NCBI GenBank assembly: GCA_946811185.2
Contig: OX328109.1
Coordinates: 36,750,129-36,814,128, forward strand
From: Hippopus hippopus
Taxonomy: Eukaryota > Mollusca > Bivalvia > Cardiida > Cardiidae
Direction: 5' to 3'
DNA: 64,000 nucleotides
Part shown: one piece after another, positions 12,470 through 23,735 of the stretch
Numbering within the stretch: the stretch's first letter is position 1
Layout of the letters: every line of letters starts with the position of its first letter
The notes under the pieces: generated by a model
What the model saw: the letters and a program-made list of their open reading frames with translations, nothing else
What the model was told of the DNA's origin: nothing
The model's database searches: none
Program-made: the position numbers and the translations under genes

Positions 12470-13104
12470 GATGTTGGTTTTTTTTTTGCTAGTATTATAT
12501 TTAGGACTGTAAACACGCATAGGACTAAAAAAAAAAAATGGATTTATAAGTGAAAGTTATTTGACAAATATATTGAACACTTTAGTTGTTGATTTGTTGA
12601 TGAGTAAGACTTAAAAAAAACTATACAAAATAGGATGATGATATATAATAATAATTCTGTAAAAACACAGTGTTATGGTCTACAGCTGTCAATCAGTTTC
12701 AGCAATCATGAGCAAATTTGATCAGAGATATATTGCTGCTTACACATGTATGCAATATGAAATTTTTGTGCTTTCTTGTTGAACTTCATACCAGAGGACA
12801 AGACTTTCGACTCCCCCAAATTAAAACCAACTATTTAGATTTTCATACCCTCAACAAACTCCAAAATGACTTACTGAATTATAGCTGAAAAATCATTGGT
12901 AAGGATGAAAGATAAAAGATTTAGAAAAAACATATCTGTATTGGTGTTTCCTTAAAGTGATACTCAGCCTCTTTGGGTATTATTAGATTTCATGCCACAG
13001 TTTTGGAAAGCTTTGAGGGAATGGTACTTAATCAATAACATGCGCCATCAACAAGGATTTATATATTCAAATCAGTATCAAGATATCATATCTGGTGTAA
13101 TAAA
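12470..13104. other. unmatched segment in the left arm, nothing recognised
   Basis: This stretch separates two matching blocks of the inverted duplication and has no counterpart at 37490-38880 in the other arm. It has no open frame or repeat signature that I can name. Confidence 0.5.
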
Positions 13105-13613
13105 AATAAACAGAGTGACCTATTGCTAAAGTAGCCTACAATTCCATTATCAAATGCACAAAATTGCATCATTTTACTGAATTTAACCATACACTTTATA
13201 TGAAAAGAAATATATATCTGGTAGTATTTATTGGCCTTTTATGAAATAATTTGATTTGTGGCATAAAAAACTTAATAGCTTGCTATTTAGAGCATAAACA
13301 AACAATTCAATGGATATGGAGCCCTCAGATTATGTGGTTTGTATTTGTAACGGGTAGAAAAAAATTCTGGAAGAAAAAAAGAAATACTGATGTCTTGTTT
13401 TCCAACACTGTTTTCATAAGCCCTATTATAAAGGACTCATAAAACATAGGATTTATTGTGTGTTAAAGGGCTAAAAAAAGAAAAATCCTCAAAATTTCTC
13501 CCAATTTAACTTTGTATGACATAAAATTCAAGGGTCAAATATAGGCCATGTTTGGACAAACCATAAGGTATTCTGCATACTGATTACATGTATCTGTAAC
13601 AGTTCTGTTAAAT

Positions 13614-13690
13614 AGCCCCGAAGGCTGGGATTGAACCTAGAACCTTCAGGTCCAAACTCCATAGGCAAACGCTCTACCACATTGCTACAA
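13614..13690 (-). repeat. tRNA-derived SINE head, reverse
   Basis: Read on the - strand it gives GGTAGAGCGTTTGCC followed by GGTTCAATCCCAGCC, a box-B-like sequence with typical SINE spacing. Its partner in the inverted duplication is at 34397-34480, so it predates the duplication. Confidence 0.65.
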
Positions 13691-13761
13691 AAGCTAGATC
13701 TATAGCAAGACAGGTAAATGTACCCTTAGGGTTTATTCTAACATTTTACTAAACACTCATG

Positions 13762-13973
13762 TTAACCCTTGGGCTGCTAAGCGCGACTCACTGACCTTTT
13801 GCGAACAGTGTAGATAAAGATCAGACTGCACAGAACGTGCAATCTGATCTTTGATCTACACTGTCCATTAAAGAGATATTTATTGTCCTCAAAATTACCT
13901 TGAAATAGCAACCTTTGGGATTTTACTATCGACTTGAAGTATCATTTGAGTTATTCAGCAGGACAAGGGTTAA
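13762..13973 (+). repeat. TTAA MITE family 2 (GATCAGACTGCAC hairpin)
   Basis: Begins TTAACCCTTGGGCTGC and ends CAAGGGTTAA, so CCC...GGG ends abut TTAA, as in piggyBac-type elements. The core is an imperfect hairpin around AGATCAGACTGCACAGAACG with flanking TAGAT arms. Length 212 bp. Confidence 0.75.
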
Positions 13974-14289
13974 TAACCCTGAAGGAAATAGGCAATTGAA
14001 AGCATCATGGGACGAGTACAAAATTCTGGTAGACAGTATTTTCCCGTTCGAACAGTGTTTTCAATCATATGAAGGAACTTCAGCTCATCCGTATCAGTTT
14101 CTGAATTGTTGTCTACAGATACATTTAAAGAGCCTAAATCTTATCATATGGGGAAAAAATGAACAATGAAATAGCATCCATTTAATTACCATTTTTGATT
14201 AAAAAAAACAAAAAGTAATTTATGCATAGATGGTGGTCATAGACTAATCTGAAAATTCTTACAAAAATTAACTCCATTCTAAATGTGGA

Positions 14290-14490
14290 TCTGGGGTCCT
14301 GCATGGCTTACTAGTAAAGTTTAGGACTTGTTACCTGATGGCCATTATGTTTTTCTGTGGGAGTGTCCTTAGGCAAGACACTTCAGAGCCCTAGCCTAGT
14401 ACTGCTGAAACCCAGACATACATAAATAAGCTAGTTGTAGCACTTATATGACTGAAATAATGTTGAAAGCGACATTAAACGCAATTCAAT
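14290..14490 (+). repeat. SINE (GTCCTTAGGCAAGACACTTC family)
   Basis: Shows GGGGTCCTGCATGGC, the conserved GACACTTCAGAGCCC and the 3' block TATGACTGAAATAATGTTGA, then a short A/T-rich tail. The inverted partner is at about 31685-31900, so it was in place before the duplication. Confidence 0.75.
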
Positions 14491-15254
14491 TAATCAAGTG
14501 TGGATCTAACATTGGCCTCCTGCAAGAGTAACCTTTATCTGACATTTCTGTCAGCCTCACAAAATAAACACATTGGTAGACAAACAGATTTTTTTTTTCA
14601 TTCTTACCAAAGTCTTTTTCCCCATTCCATAACATTACAAAGGATACAATGTGTCTTAACTAAGGTAAGTCTGGCTATATTATCCCATTTTGAAGGATGT
14701 TCAGAAAAACTTTTGAAACAACTTATCCAACTGGCTGAGCTTTAATTCGCTGTACTAAAAATCAAGGGTTTTCATCAGGACTAGTGATGGTGGTTTTTGT
14801 CTGAGATTATGCTTTAAGTCATATTGAAAATATCAAAAGCTCACCCTAGGGTTTGTAAACATGTGAGCTTAAATAAATACACTAATCATGATGACTATAT
14901 TTTCCTTTACCATAGCATTTTAAGCATTTCTAAAATCATCATTTATTATCATAATGCAAGACTCTTTTGAAATATTGAAACTTCTGTTCTCAGATATCAA
15001 GGTTTTGATTTTCAAAACAGCACTTTACAAACCTAGTCAGACTATAAACACAACACTTTCTAAACTTTCATGTGGTGGGTATAATCATATAGACTGCAAA
15101 CAATTCAAACCGAAATAGCGTGCCTATAGGAGTGGGATTTTAGTATGTTAGGTGGTCTGATCTTAATCTACTCTTGCCACAAAGGGAACAAACAGTCCTC
15201 ATTCTGAAGTACATGTATAAAGCGTGTATTGTTTTGAAACTAGTATGATTTAGT

Positions 15255-15481
15255 TTAAACCCTTGCAAAACAATCCCGACTTTAAACGACCCTGAGGAAA
15301 AAGGCTTTTAAAAAGAATTTGGGAATATGAGAAAATGCTGGTAACCAGCAGTTTTCCTTTTCCCACAATGTCTTCAGATCTTCCAAAAATAATATTAAAT
15401 TTTGATTCACATTGATTTTGTAATCAGCAAATGCTTTCCATTTGGACAAGTCTAAAATTTTGTTGTGTGGTAAAGAGTTAA
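15255..15481 (-). repeat. TTAA MITE (family 1) with empty site in the other arm
   Basis: TTAA flanks both ends and the core AAAATGCTGGTAACCAGC is intact. The inverted partner near 28100 lacks the MITE and keeps a single TTAA (in TATTTTAAAC), which is direct evidence of TTAA target duplication. Confidence 0.85.
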
Positions 15482-15999
15482 AAAAACAAACACTGGAGTC
15501 CTCCCAGGGAAATAGAAACAATGGCTTTTTGAATGTAATTTCTTACTGAAAGCACATTGTCCTTTCCATGACTCTAACACCTGGGAATTCCTTCAAGGGT
15601 TCTTCCTTATTACTGCACAACTTGTAACTATTAATTTAAAAATGAAATACAAAATCAACCTAGACACAACAATTTGATTGTTCAGATACAATGATTTCTT
15701 CTTTCTTTTAAAAAGAAAATTCTTGGTTTTATTCCTGATCTAAAAAAAAAATGTTATGTAATAGTCTAAAAGGTGAAAGCTAAATGGTGTGTTTAGTATT
15801 TTCTAAGATTTAGGCCATGTGTAATTCATGGTTATTGAATATACCTTCCTTCTGTTGCATAAATGAAAATTCACCTTGTATCATCATAAAGACACAAGTC
15901 AAGAAATAATGATTTCACAAAAGAAAAGTAAGGTTAACTTATGCACTGGCACAAAACATGAAATTGATTGTAACTACCTTCAAGAATAATTTGATGATT

Positions 16000-16205
16000 G
16001 ACTAATTTCTGGTGGTTACATTAGTTTCAACACTGTTTCAGTCTTACAGTGACAACAACCCATATATTTGTGTATGGCTTGGGTTTTACTAGGGCTAGGC
16101 TGATTCTATGCAGTGTCTTGTCTATAGGCACTCCTACAAAATCCTGGCAACTGGGTGAGGATAAAATCTGGGATAACTCAACCGACACCTTCACCAATCA
16201 GCCAC
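16000..16205 (-). repeat. SINE, reverse orientation
   Basis: Contains the inverse of the ACTGAAATAATGTTG 3' block (near 16030) and of GACAAGACACTGCAG. The inverted-duplication partner lies at about 27415-27600. Confidence 0.65.
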
Positions 16206-16244
16206 AGTCTCCCAGAATGTCAAAAAAATAAATGAACAGGATTA

Positions 16245-16830
16245 TGTCATTTCACCGCTGTATTGGTGCAAATATAAATAGAAAAAAATATAGGCTGCAT
16301 AGGTTCAAGCTTAGACCTGCACAGCCTGAACTTAGAAAAATGCAGGTGTGAATAAGTACAATGTAAACAGTGGACTTAAGTCTCACATAATATTTAAAGT
16401 TACAGTTAATGTGTGGTGGGATTTTGACATTTTGTTAGTGATTATGCAAGTTTTAATCATTTAGATTCCTTTTTGAAGTTTTGAGCCACGTCTTTGTGAA
16501 TTTGAGTCATATTACATAATTGAACCATTGCAGGGACATGTGCAAGAAAAACATGATGTAGCATGATGAGATATTTGAAATTCAATATTAACACTGGTAA
16601 AACAGCTATTTATTACTTCCAATGCAGTTTTGAGTGAATCCGTTTTCATGGTCTGAAGAAAAGAATTAAAATCACTCATCACCTGGAAGAACATAGTCCA
16701 GATATTATTTGCTTTTTGATATCTGCAAATCCCTGCCCTGGGTACAGCTGAAGTAGCCAGAATGGACCAAGATCACACTCAGTGTGACAAGTTGCCATGC
16801 AAAGTCAAATTTGACCTTTACATAACTAAA
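16245..16830. other. left-arm segment without partner, nothing recognised
   Basis: Lies between two matching blocks of the inverted duplication. In the other arm its place is taken by the right part of a hAT-like element. No open frame stands out. Confidence 0.45.
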
Positions 16831-17059
16831 GGGGTCCTGTGTGGCTCAGTGGTTAGGTGTAGGACTCGTGACCTGGAGGCCCCGGGCTCGAGCCTCACTG
16901 GCTCCACTGGGTTTTTCACACAAGTGTCCTTGGGCAAGACACTTCAGAGCCCCAGCCTAGTACTGGTTAAACTCAGGAAAACATGAATATGTGAGCTGTC
17001 GCCGTGATATGACTGAATTAATGTTGAAAGCGGCGTAAAACACCATTCAAACAAACAAA
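16831..17059 (+). repeat. intact SINE with 10-bp target-site duplication
   Basis: The 229-bp copy begins GGGGTCCTGTGTGGCTCAGT, includes the box-B-like CGGGCTCGAGCC and GACACTTCAGAGCCC, and ends in (CAAA)n. CATAACTAAA is present immediately before (16821-16830) and after (17060-17069). It is a relatively young copy, absent from the other arm. Confidence 0.88.
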
Positions 17060-17060
17060 C

Positions 17061-17258
17061 ATAACTAAAATGAAACTTTCAAGTCGATAGTACAAATCCT
17101 AATATTTCTATTTCAATTTTATTTTGGGGGGGGGGGGAAGAATACTTCCTTACCGGGCAGTATAGATCAAAGATCAGACTGCACGTTCAGTGCAATCTGA
17201 TCTTAATCTACTTGTCTGCAAAAGGTCCTTGAGTAGCACTTAGCAGCCTAAGGGTTAA
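17061..17258 (-). repeat. TTAA MITE family 2, reverse
   Basis: Ends AGCAGCCTAAGGGTTAA on the + strand. The hairpin AGATCAGACTGCACGTTCAG lies at about 17168-17208, and a 13-G run interrupts it near 17128. The partner arm lacks it. Confidence 0.65.
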
Positions 17259-18829
17259 AGGAATTGGTCCCTCTATAAAACTTTTAAAAAAAGCTATAGG
17301 CATACTTTCATTCTGAGGTTTGAAATACTTTCTGTTTACATGAAGCACAGTTACCATCTCTAGTATGGGTTGAGCAGCAGTTCATCATAAATAGGCGTAC
17401 ATGTATGTACTTTATTAAATAAAGTACATATACTTCAATCTCCAAGCATGAAAAATATATCAAAGAATTTAAATCTACATGTCCAAACCGTAAGACGTAT
17501 AGATCTAAACTAAGATGTATTCCTGTGGACCCCTTAATCAAACATCTGTCTGAAAATTCTGCATTCTTAATTATTTTGCATGAAAGGTAACAAAATTAAG
17601 TCAAGCATATTAGAAGGACTATGAATAGACTTTTATACCTTGAAGATAATTGAGTATCTGAGGCTTAAAGTCCAGGATGTTAGGTTAAGTAAGTGGATGT
17701 CCAGTTCACTGAGAAGGACACGATTTCATATCGAAAATCCTCAGTATAAATTCACGTCACGGGTTAGTACTTGATCGGGGCCGTTTGTGAACAAAGGATT
17801 TCTTTATGTCCCATCGATAACTGGAGAGAAATTTTGGAAGCAGTCTTGCATAAATCAAACATCAAATCTTCATTTTTTTAAACGTTTCACAGAAATGTTA
17901 CAAACAATTCGGAAATTAATCGATAGTGCACCTAACAAGGTGCCGAATCGACTTTATGGGTTCTGTGTATTCGTTATCGAAAGGGTTTTAAATCATTTAC
18001 GGCCAAATTCTAGCAAGCTATCTGAACAGTTAAAGATATTTGATATAATACAGAGTTTAAAAATGTAATTTCATTAAAACATTATTGCTTAATCTCTTTC
18101 ATTATTTCTACAGCGGACGACACAAGTTGTGAATGAACATTTCTTGAATGAAATTGGGGCAGTCTATGTAAACAATGTTCATACGCATAAGGCAATATCT
18201 AATGAAAAAAAAAGAACAAACTTTGTTAAAGTATTTAGAGTATTTCAAACTGACAATTTTTGTAGCTTTGACGAAATTTCGATAAAAAAATCAAACATAA
18301 TTTGTATGATATGTTCAAAGTCAGAGCTGAATATTATTTGTAGTTCTGTCTTGTTCGTCCCTAAGCCAGCCATGCAAAACTGAAAGGTAGCGCGCATGCG
18401 TCGTTACGCATGGTGTATTTGGTTCCGGCCAAAACGATAACAGTAATCGGATTTGCTATATATAGCAAATCCGCTAAAAGGGGGTATTCCTTTATGTATT
18501 TTCTCTAGATATGATATTTTGGTCTAAAGGCTTCTTTTTGCAGAAAGATATTGTTTATCAATTTTTTAAAGTTATTTATGACTTCCCAAAACAAAATCTG
18601 GTTTTACACCTTTTTTTACCCCTGTTTTAATCAGCTTTCAACAAGTTTAAGCTTATTTCATCCAGACAAAACCATCAGCTGCACAGTCATCAAAAAACAT
18701 ACCAGCTTGATGACCTGACTGTTAAGAGTAAATTTATGGCAAAGTAATGTCAAAGACTTGGGAGCTACTGAAATATCTTTTATGCAGATTTGTTTTTGTG
18801 GGTGACTGTAATTTATTCCTGGGTCAAGG

Positions 18830-19055
18830 CAAAGGGTTTGTTATCTTGAAATCCTGCTTCAAACCCTGATTGCCCTGCCAGTCATGTAGGAGAATCCTTG
18901 AGCAAGGCACACCATAGCCACAGGCTAGCACTGGTTGGAACATTACTAAGTAAAGATGTTAATGGCATTACATAAGCCAGGGATCTTATATACGATCCCT
19001 GCATAAGCTGAATTACTATGGAAAGCAACACAAAATTTCATTCAAACAAATAATT
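18830..19055 (+). repeat. degraded SINE
   Basis: Retains CCTTGAGCAAGGCAC and CTGAATTACTATGGAAAGC-like parts of the SINE that is intact at 16831-17059. Confidence 0.5.
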
Positions 19056-19309
19056 ACAAAGATTTAGATGTACAAACCTAAATCTCTGAAAATTCGAAAT
19101 ATTTACTAGATCTATTTCCCTTTATCCATGCCTGTAAACTGTCAGTTTTTCATAATTTTTTTAACTGAGAAATACAAATACTGTGTTGTCAAACAATGAC
19201 TACATGGATATGAATTCAGTTTAAATACCAATGTCAGATAATGATTAAAAAAAGGATCATGATATCTGACCAATCTCTTTTGGCCTTATCCTTTTTGAAA
19301 CTAAGACTT

Positions 19310-19545
19310 TTTTGGATTGATCAATTGGTGTTTTACTCCCCTTGCAAAATCAGTTCAGTCGTATCAAGCTGACAGCTTACTTCATATATTTTCCTTGGTT
19401 TTACAAGCAGTCCATGTTTGGGATATGGCTTGCCTTACCCATAGAAACCCCCATACAAGTAAAGCGTCATCTTGGCTGAGGATCAAACCCAGGACCTTAA
19501 GATTACCGATTCAACACCTTAAGCACTAAGCCACCCAAGACAACT
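19310..19545 (-). repeat. SINE, reverse orientation
   Basis: The right part reads, on the - strand, as a tRNA-like head with GGTCCTGGGTTTGATCCTC; the left part holds the inverse of the 3' block. No clean target duplication was seen. Confidence 0.6.
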
Positions 19546-19785
19546 CAAAACTCTTAGGAGGCTGCCATTTTGACCCAGATCCTACAAATGTTTACACAAC
19601 TTTAGTTATACTCTGATTTTGTATAATCTTGTTAAACCCTGATGGTAAAAAGATGAAAATGTTTTGTTGAACTGTTTGTTTAAATAATCAAAGGAAGCAA
19701 CAAATTCATAGCCCAAGATATCAACAAGCCAACAGTCCATTGATCAGTATGTTGTCAGTACATCCACTCCCTAAAACAGGCATAA

Positions 19786-20013
19786 ATAAATTACCTCTGC
19801 CAAACGGTAACATTTTAGATCTGTCCAAATTCAATGTATTTGCAGATGATAAAAATATAGTTCACAAAGTGGCTTTGTCCTTGAAAGTAGAGAAAACTTT
19901 GTGGAAAAGGAAAAAAATGTTTGTGGCTAGCATTTTTTTTCTTTCTCGCAATGGTTTCAAAAGCTGTACTCCTAACGGTAGTTAAAACTTGGGATTGTCT
20001 GGTAAAGGGTTAA
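19786..20013 (+). repeat. TTAA MITE (family 1)
   Basis: Right end TGGTAAAGGGTTAA is intact; the left end is degraded (AAATTACCTCTGCCAAACGG). The hairpin is interrupted by a T run. Confidence 0.7.
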
Positions 20014-20324
20014 GGGGGAAAATGATGTCTGATATGGGACTGGAACATGGTATCTCTGGCTAACAGGACATTTCTGTACAAACTTGAAGGCAACAAAGCT
20101 GTAAAACAACTCCTAGTTTCTGGTTTTTTATATGCCCTGCTCAAGAACACATGCCAACACATACAAGCTAAGCTTGTCAATATTCTGAGAATCCATGAGA
20201 AATGCTACCCTAGAAATGAACTTCAACATGATACCCCTACTCTAGCATAGCGTATGATGTACCAACTAGGCTACCAGACCACCCTACATGATCAGTGCCA
20301 CCAAAAGATTTTCTGTAGCTTTTT

Positions 20325-21360
20325 ATACGCTCGTTGAAGACGGGACGTATTATGGGATCACCCATGGCCTACGGGCGTCCGATTGACTTGAAACTTGGTA
20401 ATTGTGTTTGTTGCAATAATACAGAATGCAGTGCGAAAGAACCATAACTCTACCTCGTGCTGTCTTTGAGTTATTTCCCTTTGATCATCTTTTTACAGCA
20501 TTTTCTGCTTGTCAGGAGCATAACTTTGTCAACTCCAGTCCGATTGTCATTTTTAGTCTGAACATCTTCAAATTTGGCATGCATGATTGTTGAAAAATTA
20601 CGAAGTGCAGTGTACAAGAACCATAACTCTTCCTAGCACGAATTTTGAGTTATTCCCCCTTAGATCTTCATTTTTATAGCATTTCTTGCTTGTCTGGAGC
20701 ATAACTTTGTCATCTTATGTAGGAATGACTTGAAATATGGTATGCTTATTTGTTGCAATATTTGGAAGTGCAGTGCACAAGAATTGTAACTCTACCTCGT
20801 GCTGTCTTTGAGTTATTTCCCTTTGATCGTCATTTTTACAGCATTTAGCGCTTATCCTGAATATAACTTTGTCATCTCAAGTCAGAACGACTTTAAACTT
20901 GGTATGCATGTTTGTTGCAATATTACAGAGTACAGTGTGCAAGAACAATAACTCTACCTAGCGCGGATTTTGAGTAATTCCACTTTGATCTTCATTTTTA
21001 CAGTATTTCTTGCTTGTCCGGAAGGGAACTTTGTCACCTCAAGTCAAATTGACTTGAGACTTGTTAAACATGTTTGTTGCAGTTACGAAAAGTGCAATGC
21101 ACTGGAGCCGTAACCTTACCTAATGCCCTTTTGGAATTATTCCCTATTCATTATTCTTTTTTTACAGCTTTTCATGCTTCTCTACAATATAACTTTATCT
21201 TTCCATGTTGGAATGACCTGAAACTTTATATGCATGTTTCCTTAACATTAGACATTCATGCCTATTTCAATCACTTACATGATTTCTGCTGTACTACTAT
21301 TTTTCTCTACCTGCCCTTTACGATAATTATACCTCCTCGACAACTGGTGGTGGGACGGGC
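20325..21360 (+). mobile_element. element with internal tandem repeats of about 175 bp
   Basis: The left part reads ATACGCTCGTTGAAGACGGG and ACGTATTATGGGATCACC. Then come five to six degenerate units with CATAACTTTGTC, TTGTTGCAATA, TAACTCTACCTCGTGCTG and TTTGAGTTATTTCCCTTTGA. The right part is TACCTCCTCGACAACTGGTG, followed by a poly-T run. A second copy of the repeats and right end is at 32500-33570. Open frames here are by-products of the repeat. Similar arrays are common in bivalve genomes. Confidence 0.75.
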
Positions 21361-21467
21361 ATATCTTGTGACAATTTGCTCTTGTTTAGAGCTTTGCTCT
21401 TCAAATTTTTTTTTTTTTTTTTTTTTATTTTTGTTAAACAAGGATGAATAATAGAAAAACTGGACGG

Positions 21468-22143
21468 CTGTATGGTAGCATATTTCTGCCATGACATATA
21501 AGATAACTACCATGATAATTTCAGACAACTATCACGATAAATCAAAGTTTCCTGGAAATTTTATTCAGATAGTGAAAAGTTTTCTGAAAAAAAAAATCAC
21601 GATAAACTTTGGTATCTATAAAATTTTACATTGATCAGATAATATTTTAATGTGAAATTTCTCATTCGTGCAAATGGTGACATTCGAGATAAAATTATCA
21701 TGATAGTTCTACCCGTTTCTCGATACCTATAAATACTAAATTCACCATTTGGATGAACTCATTAGTTTTTGACTCCACAAGATGGCCGTAAGCTTAAATT
21801 TGAATTATTTACAATTGTAGCTTAATTGGTATAGCCTGTTCGAAATGTCTCTTACGAACAACTTTAAAACCATTCAGGGAAAAGGAAGAATTCATAAGGT
21901 TGGAGACGAATACATTCCGAAACCATATCTAATTATAAATACCATGAATGTCAGTTGTAGGCATGAACGTAAAAAAAATCGTGATAACAGTGAGATTTAT
22001 CAGCTATTGTTACCGTGAAACTTTTTATTATCTAGATAATATTTCGAGGAAAGTTTGTTTTATCGTGGTAGTTCGCTCAAAACTATTGCAATAGATCTAG
22101 TTATCTCATATCTCGTGGCAGAAATAGGCCACCGTATAGTTAA
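21468..22143. mobile_element. foldback/MITE-like element with long inverted ends
   Basis: About 50 bp at the left (CTGTATGGTAGC, ATTTCTGCCATGACATATAA, GATAACTACCA) is mirrored at the right (CTCATATCTCGTGGCAGAAA, GGCCACCGTATAG). The inner parts also pair (GATAACTACCATGAT with ATCGTGGTAGTTC). No transposase frame was seen. Confidence 0.7.
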
Positions 22144-22329
22144 ATACAAGAAAAAGGTGCACATTTTGTGTTCAAATAATAGATGTGATTTGAAATATGT
22201 TACTCTGTTTACTTTTATGCTATCAAATACAACATCATCATACTAATTTGGATATGATCCCAACTGATGCGCATTATTGATCAATTCACATTCAGGACTA
22301 CACACCTTTGCCTAATTCTGAAATGAAAA

Positions 22330-22560
22330 CTGCCCGGCCAGGTAGCTCGGTGGTTTATCACTGTTCGTGTATCTGACTCATGACCTGGTGGTTGTGGGTT
22401 CGATAGATCTACATGGCTGAGGCAAACTTTTTTTCCAGGGACTTTTCGACTCTCACATCTGATGAATTTGAGAAAAGTAGTCAATAGCTTGAAAGAATAT
22501 TGTGTCAGTACTGGTGTTAGAAAGACAGAAAACACCCCAAGGCTGGTACTTCTCTCTTTT
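22330..22560 (+). repeat. degraded SINE (GGCTCAGTGGT family)
   Basis: Aligns by eye with the intact SINE at 33035-33304: GACTCATGACCTGGTGGTTG, GTGGGTTCGAT, AGAAAAGTAGTC and TCAGTACTGGTG are shared. The 3' tail is lost. Confidence 0.7.
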
Positions 22561-23380
22561 TTTATGGGGGGAGGGAATCTATTCATTTGCCTTTCTTTTT
22601 TCCTGGTGGTTTACCTGCAGTTGCTATGCTTAATTATGACATGAATTATTTTCTTTTAATTTTACTGAGATTATAAAAATCTGAGATAGATCTAGATTTA
22701 CCCCTGTAATTTGTAGGCATTTGAGAAGAAGATTTAATTCTAAGAAAGTAGCAAAAACTTGCAGCGCTGCTCGCCTTTAGGCTTTGCCTATATTCATATT
22801 ATGGTGTGTATGCATGTGTGGTGTGTAACTAGACGAAACCGGTGTGACACCACTGATGTGTATTTAGCATAACATTGTTTTTATAACGACGACGGTGACA
22901 TGATAATTAGTGCCGTGTAGCATTAGTCCATCTAAACAACTAATAATCCTACTCAAATCCAGGCAACGAGGTTCTATCAAATACTGTTACTGTTACTTTG
23001 ATCTATATGCAGAAATAAGTGTTTTGAAATCAGAGTTAACTACCCTTTCTGTATTTACTCGACTCACGGGTGTGTTGTTCAGAATGACCTGTCAATATCC
23101 AGTCGAATGGTCTTTATTTAGCCATGACTTGCATGACAGATATTGCGTAATTTCCTTTAAAATTACAAAATGTGGTATTACAAATGAATATGTGGAGGAA
23201 AAGTACAATCTAGTTGGTACACTTCTTTGGCTGCATTTTACGTGGACTTTTGTATATTCTTTTAACCAACTGAATGCAAAAACGACTTTTACCCACTGCG
23301 GACAACAGTGTGAGAACAGGGGCATTTGCTAACTTGATAGGCAATTTATAAAGGAGAACATTAAGAAAAGATTGTAGACT
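22560..23380. other. region upstream of MPPED exon 1, no defined promoter
   Basis: Unique-looking sequence between a SINE remnant and the MPPED start codon. A 140-codon frame at 22910-23332 has no recognisable domain. Any promoter or 5' UTR exon of MPPED upstream of 23381 should lie here or further left, but no core element could be assigned. Confidence 0.4.
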
Positions 23381-23735
23381 ATGGCAAAATCTATCAAGAC
23401 ATTACTATCCCAGTTCATTTCAAAGTCAAAAGATACAGAAGATGAGTTACTTCAGACAAATTCTCCAAAGCCTGACAGAAATACTTTGAACCCGAATCAA
23501 GCTTGGAAAGTACGGAAATCTCAGCAGAGCTACAAAACACTAACACCTGCACATGTAACAAAACCATGTGACAAAGGGTTGGTACGTTTTGTTTGTATAT
23601 CCGATACCCACACACAGTTGGAGAAAGAAGGGGATAATGGCCTTACTATACCAGATGGTGATGTGTTGCTTCATACAGGTGACTTTACAATGTATGGAAC
23701 ACCAGATGAGGTGGCCTTGGTGAATTCATATTTAG
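23381..23735 (+). CDS. MPPED1/2: MPPED exon 1 (residues 1-119)
   Basis: Encodes the N-terminus and the first metal-binding motifs (FVCISDTH, DGDVLLHTGDF). It ends at TATTTAG followed by the donor GTAGTT, phase 1. The open frame runs on past the donor to 23824, but those residues do not fit the family. The exon sits in the spacer of the large inverted duplication. Confidence 0.93.

Larger units (their letters stand above)
8074..18482 (+). repeat. left arm of a large interrupted inverted duplication
   Basis: Three blocks match the reverse complement of 25445-39135 at roughly 85-90% identity by eye. 8074-8200 plus 12363-12470 match 38880-39135; for example ATCAAAGGACTGAAAGTCCT occurs here and inverted near 39110. 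13105-16245 matches 27420-34970. 17258-18482 matches 25445-26685. Unmatched parts are later insertions or replacements: 8201-12362, 12470-13105 and 16245-17258. The inner end coincides with a small palindrome around AGCAAATCCGCT near 18465. Confidence 0.88.

Noticed and set aside
18182..18385. Conserved small gene, because 18129-18383 and 25469-25726 encode similar peptides
   Set aside because: The similarity follows from the inverted duplication of DNA. One copy has frame changes, and no start context or domain is evident.
22910..23332. 140-codon open frame just upstream of MPPED
   Set aside because: No recognisable domain, different frame from exon 1, ordinary length for chance in this region. 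Not supported as a gene.
23345..23355. TATA box (TTTATAAAGG) for MPPED
   Set aside because: It lies only about 30 bp before the start codon, leaving no 5' UTR; such words are common in AT-rich DNA.
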